NCBI RefSeq assembly: GCF_013782625.1
Contig: NZ_CP056199.1
Span: 2,498,588 to 2,562,587 of the forward strand
DNA: 64,000 bases
Direction: 5' to 3'
From: Enterobacter sp. RHBSTW-00994
GTDB taxonomy: Bacteria > Pseudomonadota > Gammaproteobacteria > Enterobacterales > Enterobacteriaceae
Shown piece by piece: positions 43,782 to 53,402 of the stretch. The position numbers were made by a program, and so were the translations under genes. The notes under the pieces were generated by a model, which saw only the letters and a list, made by a program, of their open reading frames with translations, was not told where the DNA came from and did not search any database. The number at the start of each line of letters is the position of its first letter. Within the stretch, counting starts at the first letter, position 1.

Positions 43782-45398
43782 TTAGTGCTTCTCGATATAC
43801 ATGGTACGGCTGTAAGCCACATCCTCAGGATTATTAATTGGGTATCCTTTCACCCACGGTTTAATAAGACGACCATTGGTGTACTGGTAGATTGGTGCAA
43901 TAGGGGCCTTCTCAGCAAGAAGTTTTTCAGCCTTGTTGTAATCAGCATTACGCGCTTTCGCTGTTGTTTCCAGAGTTGCCTGATTAATGATCTTATCGTA
44001 TGCCGGGTCGTTAAAACGTGAAATGTTGCCGCTGTGAGTCGAGGTCAATAACGACAGGAATGTAGAGGGTTCATTGTAATCCCCTACCCATGACGCACGA
44101 ATCACGTCAAAATTCCCGGTATTACGACTATCAATGTAGGTTTTCCACTCCTGGTTCTGCAGTTTAACGTCCACTCCCAGATTTTTCTTCCACATTGAGG
44201 CTACCGCAATAGCAATTTTCTGATGATTTTCAGACGTGTTGTACAGCAAGTTCAGTTTCAGTGGACGCTGTGGGCCATAACCCGCTGCCTGTAAGAGCAT
44301 CTTCGCCTGCGCGTTAAGTTCCTGCTGCGACATCTGCTCAATCTGTGACGTTTCTGGTGTAAATCCGGCCGTCACGTCAGGGGTAAAGTGCCATGCTGGT
44401 TTCTCCCCTGTACCTAACACTTTCTCAGCCATGATGCGACGATCGATAGTCATGCTCAGTGCCAGACGCACGCGAGGATCTGCTGTCGGGCCCTTCTGCG
44501 TGTTAAATGCGTAGTAATAGGTTCCCAACTGTGGTGGCGTATACACCTGTCCTGGAATGTCTTTGAGTAACTTCTGATACAGATTTTTCGGGAAGGATTC
44601 GGTGATATCAATGTCACCTGCCAGATAACGCTTCGTTGCTGAAGATTCCTGGTTAATCGGGATAAAAGTGACTTTTTGCAGTACCGTTTTGGCATTGTCC
44701 CAGTAATGCGTGTTCGGTTCGACAACCAGTTTTTCATTCACCACGCGATCCGTCAAAACATAAGCGCCATTGCCCACCAGCGCGCCTGGCCGCGTCCACT
44801 CTTTACCACTTTCAACATTCGCTTTTTGAACGGGATAAAACGCAAAGCTGGCTGTCAGATTCGCAAACCACGGAAGCGGCTTATCCAGCTGGACACGCAG
44901 CGTCTTAGCATCAACCGCTGTTACGCCCAGTGTGTCAGGCGCAGCTTTACCATCAATAATGTTTTGCGCATTATTGATGCCGGCAAGGGCTGCAAACCAG
45001 GCAAAAGGCGAAGTCGTTTTCGGATCAACAAGACGTTGCCAGCTGTACACAAAATCTTGCGCCGTCACAGGAGTACCGTCTGACCATTTTGCGTTGTCAC
45101 GCAAAACAAAAGTCCAGACACGGTTATCATTACTCTGCCAGCGCGTTGCCACGCCCGGTGTTAATTCCCCTTTCTCATTCTGATTAACTAACCCTTCAAA
45201 GAGATCCCGGATGACCTGAATTTCAGGCAGTCCCACCGCTTTTGCCGGATCAAGTGAGGCAGGCTCATCCTTGATATGCCGCACCAGCTCCTGTTTTGAC
45301 GCCAACACAGTACCCTTTGGTATATCAGCAGCATAAGAGAGTGAAGAGAGCCCGCACAGCCACAGCGCAGAACAGAGCAACGAAACAGGATGCTTCAT
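43782..45398 (-). CDS. mppA: MppA, periplasmic murein tripeptide-binding protein
   Basis: 538 residues with a signal peptide (MKHPVSLLCSALWLCGLSSLSYA) and an OppA-type solute-binding fold: ELVRHIKDEPASLDPAKAVGLPEIQVIRDLFEGLV, FVLRDNAKWSDGTPVTAQDFVYSW, SWVGDYNEPSTFLSLL and a C-terminal GYPINNPEDVAYSRTMYI that matches E. coli MppA. It binds L-Ala-gamma-D-Glu-mDAP released in wall turnover and delivers it to the Opp permease. Single gene on the minus strand, divergent from mpaA, with which it shares the recycling pathway. It is the first backbone gene after the T6SS island. Confidence 0.93.
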   Translation of the reverse strand: MKHPVSLLCSALWLCGLSSLSYAADIPKGTVLASKQELVRHIKDEPASLDPAKAVGLPEIQVIRDLFEGLVNQNEKGELTPGVATRWQSNDNRVWTFVLRDNAKWSDGTPVTAQDFVYSWQRLVDPKTTSPFAWFAALAGINNAQNIIDGKAAPDTLGVTAVDAKTLRVQLDKPLPWFANLTASFAFYPVQKANVESGKEWTRPGALVGNGAYVLTDRVVNEKLVVEPNTHYWDNAKTVLQKVTFIPINQESSATKRYLAGDIDITESFPKNLYQKLLKDIPGQVYTPPQLGTYYYAFNTQKGPTADPRVRLALSMTIDRRIMAEKVLGTGEKPAWHFTPDVTAGFTPETSQIEQMSQQELNAQAKMLLQAAGYGPQRPLKLNLLYNTSENHQKIAIAVASMWKKNLGVDVKLQNQEWKTYIDSRNTGNFDVIRASWVGDYNEPSTFLSLLTSTHSGNISRFNDPAYDKIINQATLETTAKARNADYNKAEKLLAEKAPIAPIYQYTNGRLIKPWVKGYPINNPEDVAYSRTMYIEKH

Positions 45399-45581
45399 GA
45401 GATCCCCTTTGAGATGTCAGGTAAAAACAGATGGGTAATTATTTGTTTCGAATCAGAGAAATGCAAATATCTTAACCCTGAAAGTTGATATCTGACATTA
45501 TTCCAGTGTTACGGAAACTATTTGATTAACAGCGATTTTTACACAACACTGCCAATGACGACCTCTTAATCAGGATTTCCT

Positions 45582-46295
45582 ATGTCACTTACCCGACCAA
45601 GAACAGAACGCGGCGCATTTCCACCAGGAACGGAACACTACGGCCGTTCATTCTTAGGCGCACCGCTAATATGGTTTCCGGCTCCTGAAGCCGATCGCAA
45701 CAGTGGCTTGATTATCGCGGGAACACACGGCGACGAGAATTCATCCATCGTCACGCTGTCGTGCGCACTGCGTACCCTGACCCCGGAGTTACGTCGTCAC
45801 CACGTGATATTGACTGTGAATCCGGACGGCTGTCAGCTTGGACTCAGGGCAAATGCGAGGGGGATCGACTTAAACCGGAATTTCCCGTCAGCAAACTGGC
45901 GAGCGGGTGAAACCGTCTATCGCTGGAACAGTTCAGCAGAAACGCGTGATGTCGTGTTACTGACCGGAGAGATACCGGGGTCAGAGCCTGAAACCCAGGC
46001 CCTGTGCCAGCTCATTCATCGACTCCACCCTGCCTGGGTTGTCTCTTTCCACGACCCACTCGCCTGCATTGAAGATCCTCGCCATACCGCGCTGGGACAA
46101 TGGCTGGCGGAGGCATTCGCGCTTCCACTGGTGACCAGCGTGGGCTATGAGACACCCGGCTCATTTGGGAGCTGGTGTGCAGATCTCGGCCTGCACTGCA
46201 TTACTGCTGAGTTCCCACCCATTTCATCTGACGAAGCCAGTGAAAAATACCTCAAGGCCATGGCAGCGCTTCTGCGCTGGCAGCCTCAAAGATGA
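45582..46295 (+). CDS. mpaA: MpaA, murein peptide amidase
   Basis: 237 residues of the M14 carboxypeptidase fold. Zinc-site residues are in GTHGDEN (His and Glu, about 49-53) and SFHDP (His, about 151). VNPDGCQLGLRANARGIDLNRNFPS carries the substrate-binding Asn-Arg pair, and TAEFPPISS holds the likely catalytic Glu. It cleaves gamma-D-Glu-mDAP in murein tripeptide in the cytoplasm, giving L-Ala-D-Glu for the next enzyme. Its 3' end overlaps the convergent ycjG by 10 bp. Confidence 0.93.
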   Translation: MSLTRPRTERGAFPPGTEHYGRSFLGAPLIWFPAPEADRNSGLIIAGTHGDENSSIVTLSCALRTLTPELRRHHVILTVNPDGCQLGLRANARGIDLNRNFPSANWRAGETVYRWNSSAETRDVVLLTGEIPGSEPETQALCQLIHRLHPAWVVSFHDPLACIEDPRHTALGQWLAEAFALPLVTSVGYETPGSFGSWCADLGLHCITAEFPPISSDEASEKYLKAMAALLRWQPQR

Positions 46296-47251
46296 AGCAG
46301 GCCAGTGGTAAACGTCAGGGCGGGTGAGACATCAACTGCCAGCCACGTCGGGCCATCAAGATCGGCAAAGCTCACCTGGCTAACGAGCGGTAACGCGGCA
46401 CTGATGGCACGCGATGTGCACAGCATACATCCCAGCATTAGCGAAAAACCTTCAACTTTCGCTTCTTTTGCCAATGCCAGTGCTTCCGTCAGCCCACCTG
46501 ATTTATCGAGCTTAATATTCACCATCTCATACCGACCTTTAAGCCCTGCCAGGCTTTCGCGAGTGTGGCAGCTTTCATCCGCACAAACAGGCAGCGGATG
46601 GATAAAATTCTCCAGGGCCGCGTCATCATTTGCGGGCAATGGCTGCTCTAACATGGCGACACCCAGGTCGGCCAGCAACTGACAGCGCGCGGCTAACCCT
46701 TCGCTATGCCATGACTCGTTTGCATCAACAATCAGAGTTGCCTGCGGCACTGCCGCGCGAATGGCAACCATTCGTTCGCTTATCAGGCGATCGTCAAGTT
46801 TTACCTTCAATAGCGTCGCACCGGCCTCATAAAGTGCTTTTGCACTTGCGGCCATCTGTTCCGGCTCACCAATCACCACAGTCTGCGCCGTCACGACGGA
46901 TTCTGGCAACGTGACGCTCAGCAATGTCGGTAAAGTGAGGTGTTGTGTAACCGATTCAAGGCTCCATAGCGCACAGTCGATTGCATTACGGGCCGCCCCT
47001 GCGGGTAACCGCTGTTGCAGTGCCTCACGCGTGAGTCCCTTTTGCAGCTCCGGCACTAACGTCATGATCTGCGCCATCACCGAGGCAATACTCTCTCCAT
47101 AGCGAGGATAGGGAGTACATTCCCCCACCCCCTTCACCCCTTCTTCTTCTATTTCGACCACCACAACGCACGCTTCGCTGCGGCTACCGCGGGAAATCAC
47201 AAAGGGGGTATGCAATGGCCAGGCTTCTTCATAGACCTTTACGCTTCTCAT
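46286..47251 (-). CDS. ycjG: L-Ala-D/L-Glu epimerase
   Basis: 321 residues from ATG 47251 (MRSVKVYEEAWPLHTPF). Enolase-superfamily (MLE subgroup) acid/base residues are visible: LLKVKLD (Lys pair), LIVDANESW (metal Asp), AMLEQPLP (metal Glu), VCADESCH (metal Asp) and VNIKLDKSGGLT (catalytic Lys). It converts L-Ala-D-Glu to L-Ala-L-Glu, so that peptidases can recycle the wall peptide cleaved by MpaA. Convergent with mpaA. Confidence 0.93.
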   Translation of the reverse strand: MRSVKVYEEAWPLHTPFVISRGSRSEACVVVVEIEEEGVKGVGECTPYPRYGESIASVMAQIMTLVPELQKGLTREALQQRLPAGAARNAIDCALWSLESVTQHLTLPTLLSVTLPESVVTAQTVVIGEPEQMAASAKALYEAGATLLKVKLDDRLISERMVAIRAAVPQATLIVDANESWHSEGLAARCQLLADLGVAMLEQPLPANDDAALENFIHPLPVCADESCHTRESLAGLKGRYEMVNIKLDKSGGLTEALALAKEAKVEGFSLMLGCMLCTSRAISAALPLVSQVSFADLDGPTWLAVDVSPALTFTTGLLHL

Positions 47252-47355
47252 CACTGACTCCTTGCCACCTGTGAGACAAAAATTGGTTTGCCGTGTTATC
47301 CGCTGTTGGCATACACTAGCCTCGACGTTAACTATATGTAAACAGGAAGATATCT

Positions 47356-47862
47356 ATGTCACAACTCGTTCATTTCCAGGGCAACCCGGTTGCTGTTGCA
47401 GGTTCCATTCCGCAGTCTGGCAGCAAAGCTCAGGCTTTTACTCTGGTGGCTAAAGATCTGTCTGACGTCACGTTGAGCCAGTTCGCCGGCAAACGTAAAG
47501 TCCTGAACATTTTCCCAAGCATCGATACCGGTGTATGTGCCGCATCCGTGCGTAAATTCAATCAACTGGCCACTGAAATGGACAACACCGTTGTCCTGTG
47601 TATTTCTGCTGACCTGCCGTTTGCACAATCTCGCTTCTGCGGCGCAGAAGGTCTGAGCAACGTCATTACCCTGTCAACACTGCGCAACCCTGATTTCCTC
47701 GAAAAATACGGTGTTGGTATTTCTGAAGGTGCGCTGAAAGGCCTGGCCGCGCGTGCGGTGCTGGTCATTGATGAAAACGACAACGTCGTATTCAGCGAGC
47801 TGGTCAATGAAATCACCACCGAGCCAGATTACACTGCGGCACTCGATGTGCTGAAAGCGTAA
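47356..47862 (+). CDS. tpx: Tpx, thiol peroxidase
   Basis: 168 residues of the atypical 2-Cys peroxiredoxin Tpx. Peroxidatic Cys in [15 protein letters not shown] (about residue 61) and resolving Cys in [10 protein letters not shown] (about 95); N-terminal [19 protein letters not shown] as in E. coli. It reduces alkyl hydroperoxides with thioredoxin. AGGA precedes the ATG. A clear terminator lies about 95 bp downstream. Confidence 0.95.
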   Translation: MSQLVHFQGNPVAVAGSIPQSGSKAQAFTLVAKDLSDVTLSQFAGKRKVLNIFPSIDTGVCAASVRKFNQLATEMDNTVVLCISADLPFAQSRFCGAEGLSNVITLSTLRNPDFLEKYGVGISEGALKGLAARAVLVIDENDNVVFSELVNEITTEPDYTAALDVLKA

Positions 47863-47956
47863 TAACAACGCTACGCTTTATACAGCTTAGCAAAGTTATG
47901 AAATAAAAGGATTTAGAACGGTTCTTGTCATTATTCTGACGGACTGGATACTCAGA

Positions 47957-47980
47957 ACCTCGCCACGGCGGGGTTTTTTA
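47957..47980 (+). terminator. Terminator of tpx
   Basis: AACCTCGCCACGGCGGGGTT forms a GC-rich hairpin followed by TTTTT. The rest of 47863-48198 holds an AT-rich stretch presumably containing the promoter of the next gene, which has AAAAGGA before its ATG. Confidence 0.8.
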
Positions 47981-48198
47981 GTCATTAAAAGCTGAATCGT
48001 TAAAGCCATCATCATCAAAAATCACATTCCCACTGCAATAACACAGCAATTATTTCTATATTAAGAGATCTAAATCTCATATTTCATGCCAAAAATGCAC
48101 ATTTCCTCATCAGGTGAGGAACATCACATTTATCAATGCCACGAATCATTAGATTTTCCTTGAAAAGAACATAATCGTTTCAGCAAAAAGGATGCAAA

Positions 48199-49407
48199 AT
48201 GAAAATAAAATTGGCGTTAACGGTACTTGCGGTGCTTATTTCCGGCCATGCTGCGGCTAAAACCTGGGTGCTGACAAGTGCTGAAGACAGCATAGAGAAA
48301 GGAAACTGGAAGATTTCAAGCGAAGAGCTGAAGGTCAATGATAAACATTTCAGCATTGAACAGAACGTGCTTCACGGCGGCAAACAAGAAGGCAGTAAAG
48401 TCATCATCATTCGCAGCAAAGATGGCCTGACTATCACGTTAAGTCCAAGCCGTGGAATGAATCTGTTACGAATTGAAGGCTTTGGCTCGAAGATGGGATG
48501 GGATTCCCCTGTCAAAGAGGTCGTCAATCCGGCCTTTATAAACCTCGAAAGCAGGAATGGTTTAGGCTGGCTGGAAGGTTTCAATGAAATGATGGTCCGT
48601 TGCGGATATGAATGGACAGGCCACCCTGTTACGGCGGACGGACAAATCTACACTCTGCATGGTAAAGCCGGGAACACGCCAGCGTCACGGGTAGAAGTTG
48701 AGGTTTCGGACGTCGCCCCACATGAAATCCGAATCCGTGGTCTGATAAAAGAGAGTACCTTTAAGAAAGCCGATTTACAGACGATGACGGAACTGCGTTA
48801 CGTACCGGGTAGCAACAGTTTCAGCCTGCATGATGTTTTGACCAATCATGCGGACTACCCGCATGATTATCAGATCATTTATCACAGTAACTTCGGGACC
48901 CCCATTCTGGAAGAAGGCGCTCGTTTCCTGGCCCCCATATCAAGTATCAGTCCATTCAATGAGTATGCAAAAGCCGGTCTGAATACCTGGCAGACCTATG
49001 CAGGCCCCACCAAAGGCTTTGATGAGATGGTCTTCAATATGAAACCCCTTGCCGATGAAAACCATGAAACGCTTGCAGCAGTGGTGAATAAAGCTGGCGA
49101 TAAAGGCGCTTCTATCCAGTTCGATACACGCCAGCTTCCGGTATTGACCTTATGGAAAAATACTGACACCCATAAACAGGGCTATGTTACAGGAATTGAG
49201 CCGGGAACCAGTTACGCCTACCCGGTGACGATTGAACGCGAACAAAAACGCGTGAAACAACTTCAGCCCGGCGCCAGCACTCAATTTGATCTGACCTATA
49301 CCCTGCTTTCCGGCAAGGATCAGGTTGCTGCGGTAGAAAACAGAATCGCAAAAATTCAGGGCAATACGAAAGTGGAGGAAAGCGCCACTCCAATCGCGAC
49401 GGAATAA
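48199..49407 (+). CDS. Exported DUF4432 (aldose-1-epimerase-like) protein
   Basis: 402 residues with a Sec signal peptide (MKIKLALTVLAVLISGHAAA). The mature part is a galactose-mutarotase-type beta-sandwich of the DUF4432 family: TITLSPSRGMNLLRIEGFGSKMGWDSP, GLGWLEGFNEMMVRCG, ITADGQIYTLHGKAGN-type region, DVLTNHADYPHDYQIIYHSNFG and an ALWKNTD-like FWK core (LTLWKNTDTHKQGYVTGIEPGTS). A sugar-binding or epimerase-type role in the periplasm is likely; the substrate is unknown. It has no obvious operon partner and is closed by a strong terminator shared with tyrR. Confidence 0.8.
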   Translation: MKIKLALTVLAVLISGHAAAKTWVLTSAEDSIEKGNWKISSEELKVNDKHFSIEQNVLHGGKQEGSKVIIIRSKDGLTITLSPSRGMNLLRIEGFGSKMGWDSPVKEVVNPAFINLESRNGLGWLEGFNEMMVRCGYEWTGHPVTADGQIYTLHGKAGNTPASRVEVEVSDVAPHEIRIRGLIKESTFKKADLQTMTELRYVPGSNSFSLHDVLTNHADYPHDYQIIYHSNFGTPILEEGARFLAPISSISPFNEYAKAGLNTWQTYAGPTKGFDEMVFNMKPLADENHETLAAVVNKAGDKGASIQFDTRQLPVLTLWKNTDTHKQGYVTGIEPGTSYAYPVTIEREQKRVKQLQPGASTQFDLTYTLLSGKDQVAAVENRIAKIQGNTKVEESATPIATE

Positions 49408-49410
49408 TTC

Positions 49411-49441
49411 AAAAAAAAGCCTCCATCACGGAGGCTTTTAT
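49411..49441. terminator. Bidirectional terminator
   Basis: AAAGCCTCC and GGAGGCTTT form a perfect stem around a short ATCAC-type loop, with A-run on the left and T-run on the right. It ends both the DUF4432 gene and the convergent tyrR. Confidence 0.9.
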
Positions 49442-49445
49442 ACTC

Positions 49446-50987
49446 TTATTCATCGCCCTTCTTCTGATTCAGCCCGTACTCGCGAAGCTTGTTCGCAATC
49501 GCGGTATGAGACACACCAAGGCGTTTCGCCAGCTTACGGGTGCTTGGATAGCTACGATAAAGCTGCGTCAACACCGAGCGTTCGAAACGGCTGGTAATGT
49601 CATCAAGCGAACCTTCCATTGCCTCTTCACCTACTGATACTGTCCCGGCATCATAGTCTGGCAGAAGAATATCCTGTGGACGTAACTCGTAGCCTTCCAG
49701 TTGCGTCAACGCGCGATAGACGGCATTTTTAAGCTGACGAATATTGCCCGGCCAGCCATAACGCGTCAGTACCACGCCCAGGTCGGCGGACAGTTTCGGC
49801 CGCGGCACGCCTTGTTCGTCGGCGAAACGCGCCACAAATAGCTCTGTCAGCGGCATGACATCTTGTGGGCAATCACGCAGTGGCGGAATATTAAGCGTCA
49901 ACACATTCAGGCGATAATAGAGATCCTCACGGAATACCCCTTTCTGCACCAGCTCGACCAGGTTTTTCTGCGTCGCACAAATCACACGTACATCAACATG
50001 AACTTCATGATCTTCCCCAACACGACGGAACGTCCCGTCATTCAGGAAGCGCAGCAGTTTTGCTTGCATGCGCGGCGACATTTCACCGATCTCATCCAAC
50101 AGGACAGATCCGCCATTTGCCTGTTCAAAAAAGCCTTTTTTCCCTTCAGGGGCATGGCCGAACAACTCGCTTTCAACAGCGTCTTCAGGTATGGAGGCAC
50201 AGTTAAGCGCCAGGTAAGGTTTTGCCGCTCGCGGGCTGGCTGAATGCACTGCATGAGCCAAAAGATCTTTACCCGTACCGGTATCGCCGGTAATCAACAA
50301 AGGTGCCGTCAGATTGGCGAGCTTACGTGCCTGCTCTACCACATGGCGCATTTTAGGACTGACGGCAATGATCTGGCTAAATGCTCCAACATCCTGGCTG
50401 GACAGGTTTTGCAGTTGACGCCCCATGCGAACCGTCGAACGCAGCATGATCACCGCACCGGTCAGCACTCTGGTTTCATTTTCCCCTTTCAGGTGAACCG
50501 GCGTAATTTCCATCAGGAAATTTTGTCCATTAATCACGACATGCTCGCTGTGCGTTCCTTGCGGATTACTTTCCAGCCAACGCTGGAAATTAAAACCGGG
50601 GATCAACTGCATCGCATGATGGTGAGTGAGCTTATCCTGGCTTTGGGCAAATAACTGGCAACTCGCCTGATTCACACGCTCGACTTTGCTTTTTAAATCC
50701 AGCGACAAGAACGGCTCAGGCATGGCTTCCAGCAAGGCACTCAGTGCCAGGTGCTCACGTTCAGAAGGCATCCACGGAATGGTTCGGACATCCGTAACGC
50801 CAGCGATACGGCGGATCTCCGCCATCAGGCTGCTGAAGGTATTAAATTCAATTTCGGCAAAATTGAGGTAAATTCGCCCGACAGGATCGATCTCAATGCC
50901 ACGTAAATCAATGCTACGTAAAACAAGCAGATCGAGTAACTCGCGGGTCAGACCGAGACGGTCTTCACAAAACACTTCCAGACGCAT
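49446..50987 (-). CDS. tyrR: TyrR, aromatic amino acid regulator
   Basis: 513 residues. N-terminal ACT domain (MRLEVFCEDRLGLTRELLDLLVLRSIDLRGIEI), PAS domain (about 80-180), AAA+ domain with Walker A TGDTGTGKDLLAHAVH, and a C-terminal helix-turn-helix (TRKLAKRLGVSHTAIANKLREYG). The loop that is GAFTGA in sigma-54 activators reads GHAPEGKKGFF here, as in known TyrR, which works with sigma-70. It represses or activates aro/tyr/mtr-type genes with tyrosine, phenylalanine or tryptophan as effectors. E. coli has tyrR between tpx and ycjF; the same holds here apart from inserted genes. Confidence 0.95.
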   Translation of the reverse strand: MRLEVFCEDRLGLTRELLDLLVLRSIDLRGIEIDPVGRIYLNFAEIEFNTFSSLMAEIRRIAGVTDVRTIPWMPSEREHLALSALLEAMPEPFLSLDLKSKVERVNQASCQLFAQSQDKLTHHHAMQLIPGFNFQRWLESNPQGTHSEHVVINGQNFLMEITPVHLKGENETRVLTGAVIMLRSTVRMGRQLQNLSSQDVGAFSQIIAVSPKMRHVVEQARKLANLTAPLLITGDTGTGKDLLAHAVHSASPRAAKPYLALNCASIPEDAVESELFGHAPEGKKGFFEQANGGSVLLDEIGEMSPRMQAKLLRFLNDGTFRRVGEDHEVHVDVRVICATQKNLVELVQKGVFREDLYYRLNVLTLNIPPLRDCPQDVMPLTELFVARFADEQGVPRPKLSADLGVVLTRYGWPGNIRQLKNAVYRALTQLEGYELRPQDILLPDYDAGTVSVGEEAMEGSLDDITSRFERSVLTQLYRSYPSTRKLAKRLGVSHTAIANKLREYGLNQKKGDE

Positions 50988-51083
50988 GGGAAATTCACCG
51001 TTTAAGCCATTAACATTAAAATAATAAGTCAGAATGCGGTGATCGGGAAGATGGCTGTCAACAAATATTGACAGCCTGGTGCT

Positions 51084-51746
51084 TTATTGGACTATTTCAG
51101 TTCCGTGGGTGGGATGATCATGCAAAGCATACTGTACGGTGAGCTCGCCTTTTTTCGCTTTGACTTTGGTGATCAGTATTTCGCCCACATCACCAGTATT
51201 GACGACATGCGTTCCTCCACAGGCATAGTCCGGGAGCGTCCCCCATGTCACTTTTCGTCGCCCCTCTTCTTCACGCAAACTCCGCGCAAGATGACGACTG
51301 ACAATCTCGTTAGCGCCGACAGAAAAATCGTCTGCTGTTACGGGATGCGTTACATCGGCGGGTTTAAATACGATCCGGCCCTCACCCGGTTTATGGTTAC
51401 CCTTGTAGCCAAACCAGCCGTATTGCTCACCAATACAAGCGATAATGTGTCCTGCCGAGTGATAACGCGAATGGAGGCTTCGGCGCTTGCCATCAATCTG
51501 AATACTTACCGGGCCAGGTTCAACCGCCTTTTCCGTGAAATGGATGACATCCCCCTCCTCCTGAACAGCCTGCAACATGATTGCCGTGTCAATCCGCCCA
51601 GTATCAGACATCTGGCCGCCGCCCTGTGGATGGAAAAGTGTCGCGGCCAGGACAACCCGAAAGCGTCCATCATCTGCGGGTGTACAGCTCAGCACCTGAG
51701 TCTGCATGCTCAATTCGTCGCTGTAGTAATAGGCCCTTTCAGTCAT
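51084..51746 (-). CDS. AlaX-type alanyl-tRNA editing protein
   Basis: 220 residues from ATG 51746 (MTERAYYYSDELSMQTQVL), which overlaps the dehydratase stop (ATGA). Features of the AlaX/ThrRS second additional domain: LFHPQGGGQMSDTG, the HxxxH zinc motif HSAGH within SRYHSAGHIIA, and CGGTHV near the C terminus. Such free-standing proteins remove serine or glycine wrongly attached to tRNA-Ala. No alanyl-tRNA synthetase body is present. Co-translation with a serine/threonine-type dehydratase fits a shared serine-clearing job (inference). Confidence 0.88.
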   Translation of the reverse strand: MTERAYYYSDELSMQTQVLSCTPADDGRFRVVLAATLFHPQGGGQMSDTGRIDTAIMLQAVQEEGDVIHFTEKAVEPGPVSIQIDGKRRSLHSRYHSAGHIIACIGEQYGWFGYKGNHKPGEGRIVFKPADVTHPVTADDFSVGANEIVSRHLARSLREEEGRRKVTWGTLPDYACGGTHVVNTGDVGEILITKVKAKKGELTVQYALHDHPTHGTEIVQ

Positions 51747-52663
51747 TTCTCGCTCTTCGTAAATTGCTGGAGTGCAGAAAGCGTCGTTGTCGACCCGCCG
51801 CAAACAATAACCAGGACATCGTTCATTTCGTGCAGTGGTAATTTTTGTGTGTAAAGCAGCGCAAGAGCTGCGCCGCACGCGGGTTCAACCAACGTGCGGT
51901 GGTCGTCAGCAAAGGAGAGGCATGCGTCCACAGCTTCCTGGTCGCTGACCGTCCAGGGTTCGATGCGCATTTCTCTGGACCACTCAACGGCACGCTGGCA
52001 CACCTGCCGCGCGCCCAGGGATGTTGCCACCCCTGTCAATGCGGGCAGCATGACCGGATATCCCGCCTGATGCGCCGCCTTAAACGATGCCATTCCTTCT
52101 GTTTCTGCGGTAAATACCGGTATATGCCCCAGTCCGTTACGCTGTAGTCCCTCACACACACCGGAAAGCAAACCACCGCCGCCAACCGACAAGATGACTG
52201 CGTCTGGCTTCACGCCATCAGAGGCCACCTCGTCAATTAAGGTCGCATGCCCTTCCCACAAAAGAGGGGAATCAAATGGATGAATAAAGGCGTCGTCTTT
52301 GGTCGACACGGACAAGGCAAACTCATGCGCTTCAGCCCACGATTGCCCATGAACCTTCACCCCAGCCCCCTCCAGACCCAGCAGATAGCGGGCGCGTTCA
52401 GACGTCGTTTCAGGCACAACGATGAGGGCAGGAATGCCCAGTTTTCGCCCGGCATAAGCCACTGCCAGCCCCGCATTACCGCCAGAAGATGAGATAAAAC
52501 GCTGCGCCCCCTGTGCGGCGTAGTATTCGCAGGCGTGCCCGACACCGCGCATTTTGAAGGAGCCAGACGGTTGCATGGCCTCCATTTTCATCCATACACG
52601 TGTGTTATTCCGCTGGCCCAACGGAAGAGATTCAAGAAGTGGAGTATTAATGCTTAACGACAT
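51743..52663 (-). CDS. PLP-dependent serine/threonine dehydratase-family enzyme
   Basis: 306 residues from ATG 52663 (MSLSINTPLLESLPLG), preceded by CAGGGA; an ATG 17 codons upstream lies inside the previous gene. Fold-type II motifs: PSGSFKMRG (Schiff-base Lys), SSSGGNAGLAVAYAGR (phosphate/substrate loop), SVGGGGLLSGV (PLP phosphate loop) and a final VIVCGGS. It most resembles L-serine dehydratases/TdcB-like enzymes, so deamination of serine or threonine to pyruvate or 2-oxobutanoate is likely. D-serine or racemase activity cannot be excluded from sequence. Sits between the regulator and the tRNA editor. Confidence 0.85.
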   Translation of the reverse strand: MSLSINTPLLESLPLGQRNNTRVWMKMEAMQPSGSFKMRGVGHACEYYAAQGAQRFISSSGGNAGLAVAYAGRKLGIPALIVVPETTSERARYLLGLEGAGVKVHGQSWAEAHEFALSVSTKDDAFIHPFDSPLLWEGHATLIDEVASDGVKPDAVILSVGGGGLLSGVCEGLQRNGLGHIPVFTAETEGMASFKAAHQAGYPVMLPALTGVATSLGARQVCQRAVEWSREMRIEPWTVSDQEAVDACLSFADDHRTLVEPACGAALALLYTQKLPLHEMNDVLVIVCGGSTTTLSALQQFTKSEK

Positions 52664-52688
52664 GATTTTTGATCCCTGAGGTAACGGG

Positions 52689-53390
52689 CTACTTATTGTA
52701 GTTTTTGAGTTCATCGAGGTAGTTATAGATGGTGTAACGCGTCACACCCAGTGCTTCAGCCGCTTTCTCGACGCCCCCCTTGATCAGGAAAATACCTTTT
52801 TCCTGCATGCTCTTAACCGCCATCATGTTGGCGCGTTTCACATCAGTACGACGATGGCCGGGCTCCAGCGCGGTGGTCGTTTTAATTATGTCCTGCATCA
52901 GCCCCTCGATATTGCCAGGTGCGGTTTCCGTCTGCGGTAGGGTGTCGGCGCGGACAGCCTGTTCAGGTGTCACCCCGGTCAACGTGAACAAGGTTTGCAA
53001 CGCGTCCTCTATGCCAGTGTTGTCGACGTTGATACAGAGCGCGGCGTAGGGCATTCCCTTCGCATCACGATAGATCGCCGTACTGCTGCGCATGGGTTTG
53101 CCTTCTCGCGTCCAGGTCACGTAATCCAGTAATAACGTCACAGGCTCATCCCTGTTTTCCATCGCATCGATAAACGCCCTGTCAGTGCGCATGCCAGCCA
53201 GGACAGAGTCCCCTTTCTTGCGCCCGGTGACATGAGCGTTGGCAATCTCAGCAATGGAATAATCAAGATGGCGTAAATCATGAAGCACGATTTCTGTATT
53301 GCGTGACACCACGCTACCCATTACACGAATAGCGGCCGACAGTGCCTGAAGTAATGCTTGCAGGTGTTGTTCTTCCGGAATGCTTGCCAT
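52689..53390 (-). CDS. YheO-family transcriptional regulator (PAS-like plus HTH)
   Basis: 233 residues. N-terminal YheO-type PAS-like domain: VMGSVVSRNTEIVLHDLRHLDYSIAEIANAHVTGR, MRSSTAIYRDAKGMPYAALCINVD. C-terminal HTH_22: SMQEKGIFLIKGGVEKAAEALGVTRYTIYNYLDELK. DauR/DhuR-type members control amino acid catabolism. It heads the regulator-dehydratase-AlaX unit (25 bp before the dehydratase start) and likely controls it in response to an amino acid. Repeated TGTTGA motifs upstream are probable operators. Confidence 0.88.
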   Translation of the reverse strand: MASIPEEQHLQALLQALSAAIRVMGSVVSRNTEIVLHDLRHLDYSIAEIANAHVTGRKKGDSVLAGMRTDRAFIDAMENRDEPVTLLLDYVTWTREGKPMRSSTAIYRDAKGMPYAALCINVDNTGIEDALQTLFTLTGVTPEQAVRADTLPQTETAPGNIEGLMQDIIKTTTALEPGHRRTDVKRANMMAVKSMQEKGIFLIKGGVEKAAEALGVTRYTIYNYLDELKNYNK

Positions 53391-53402
53391 AACGTCTACT
53401 TA

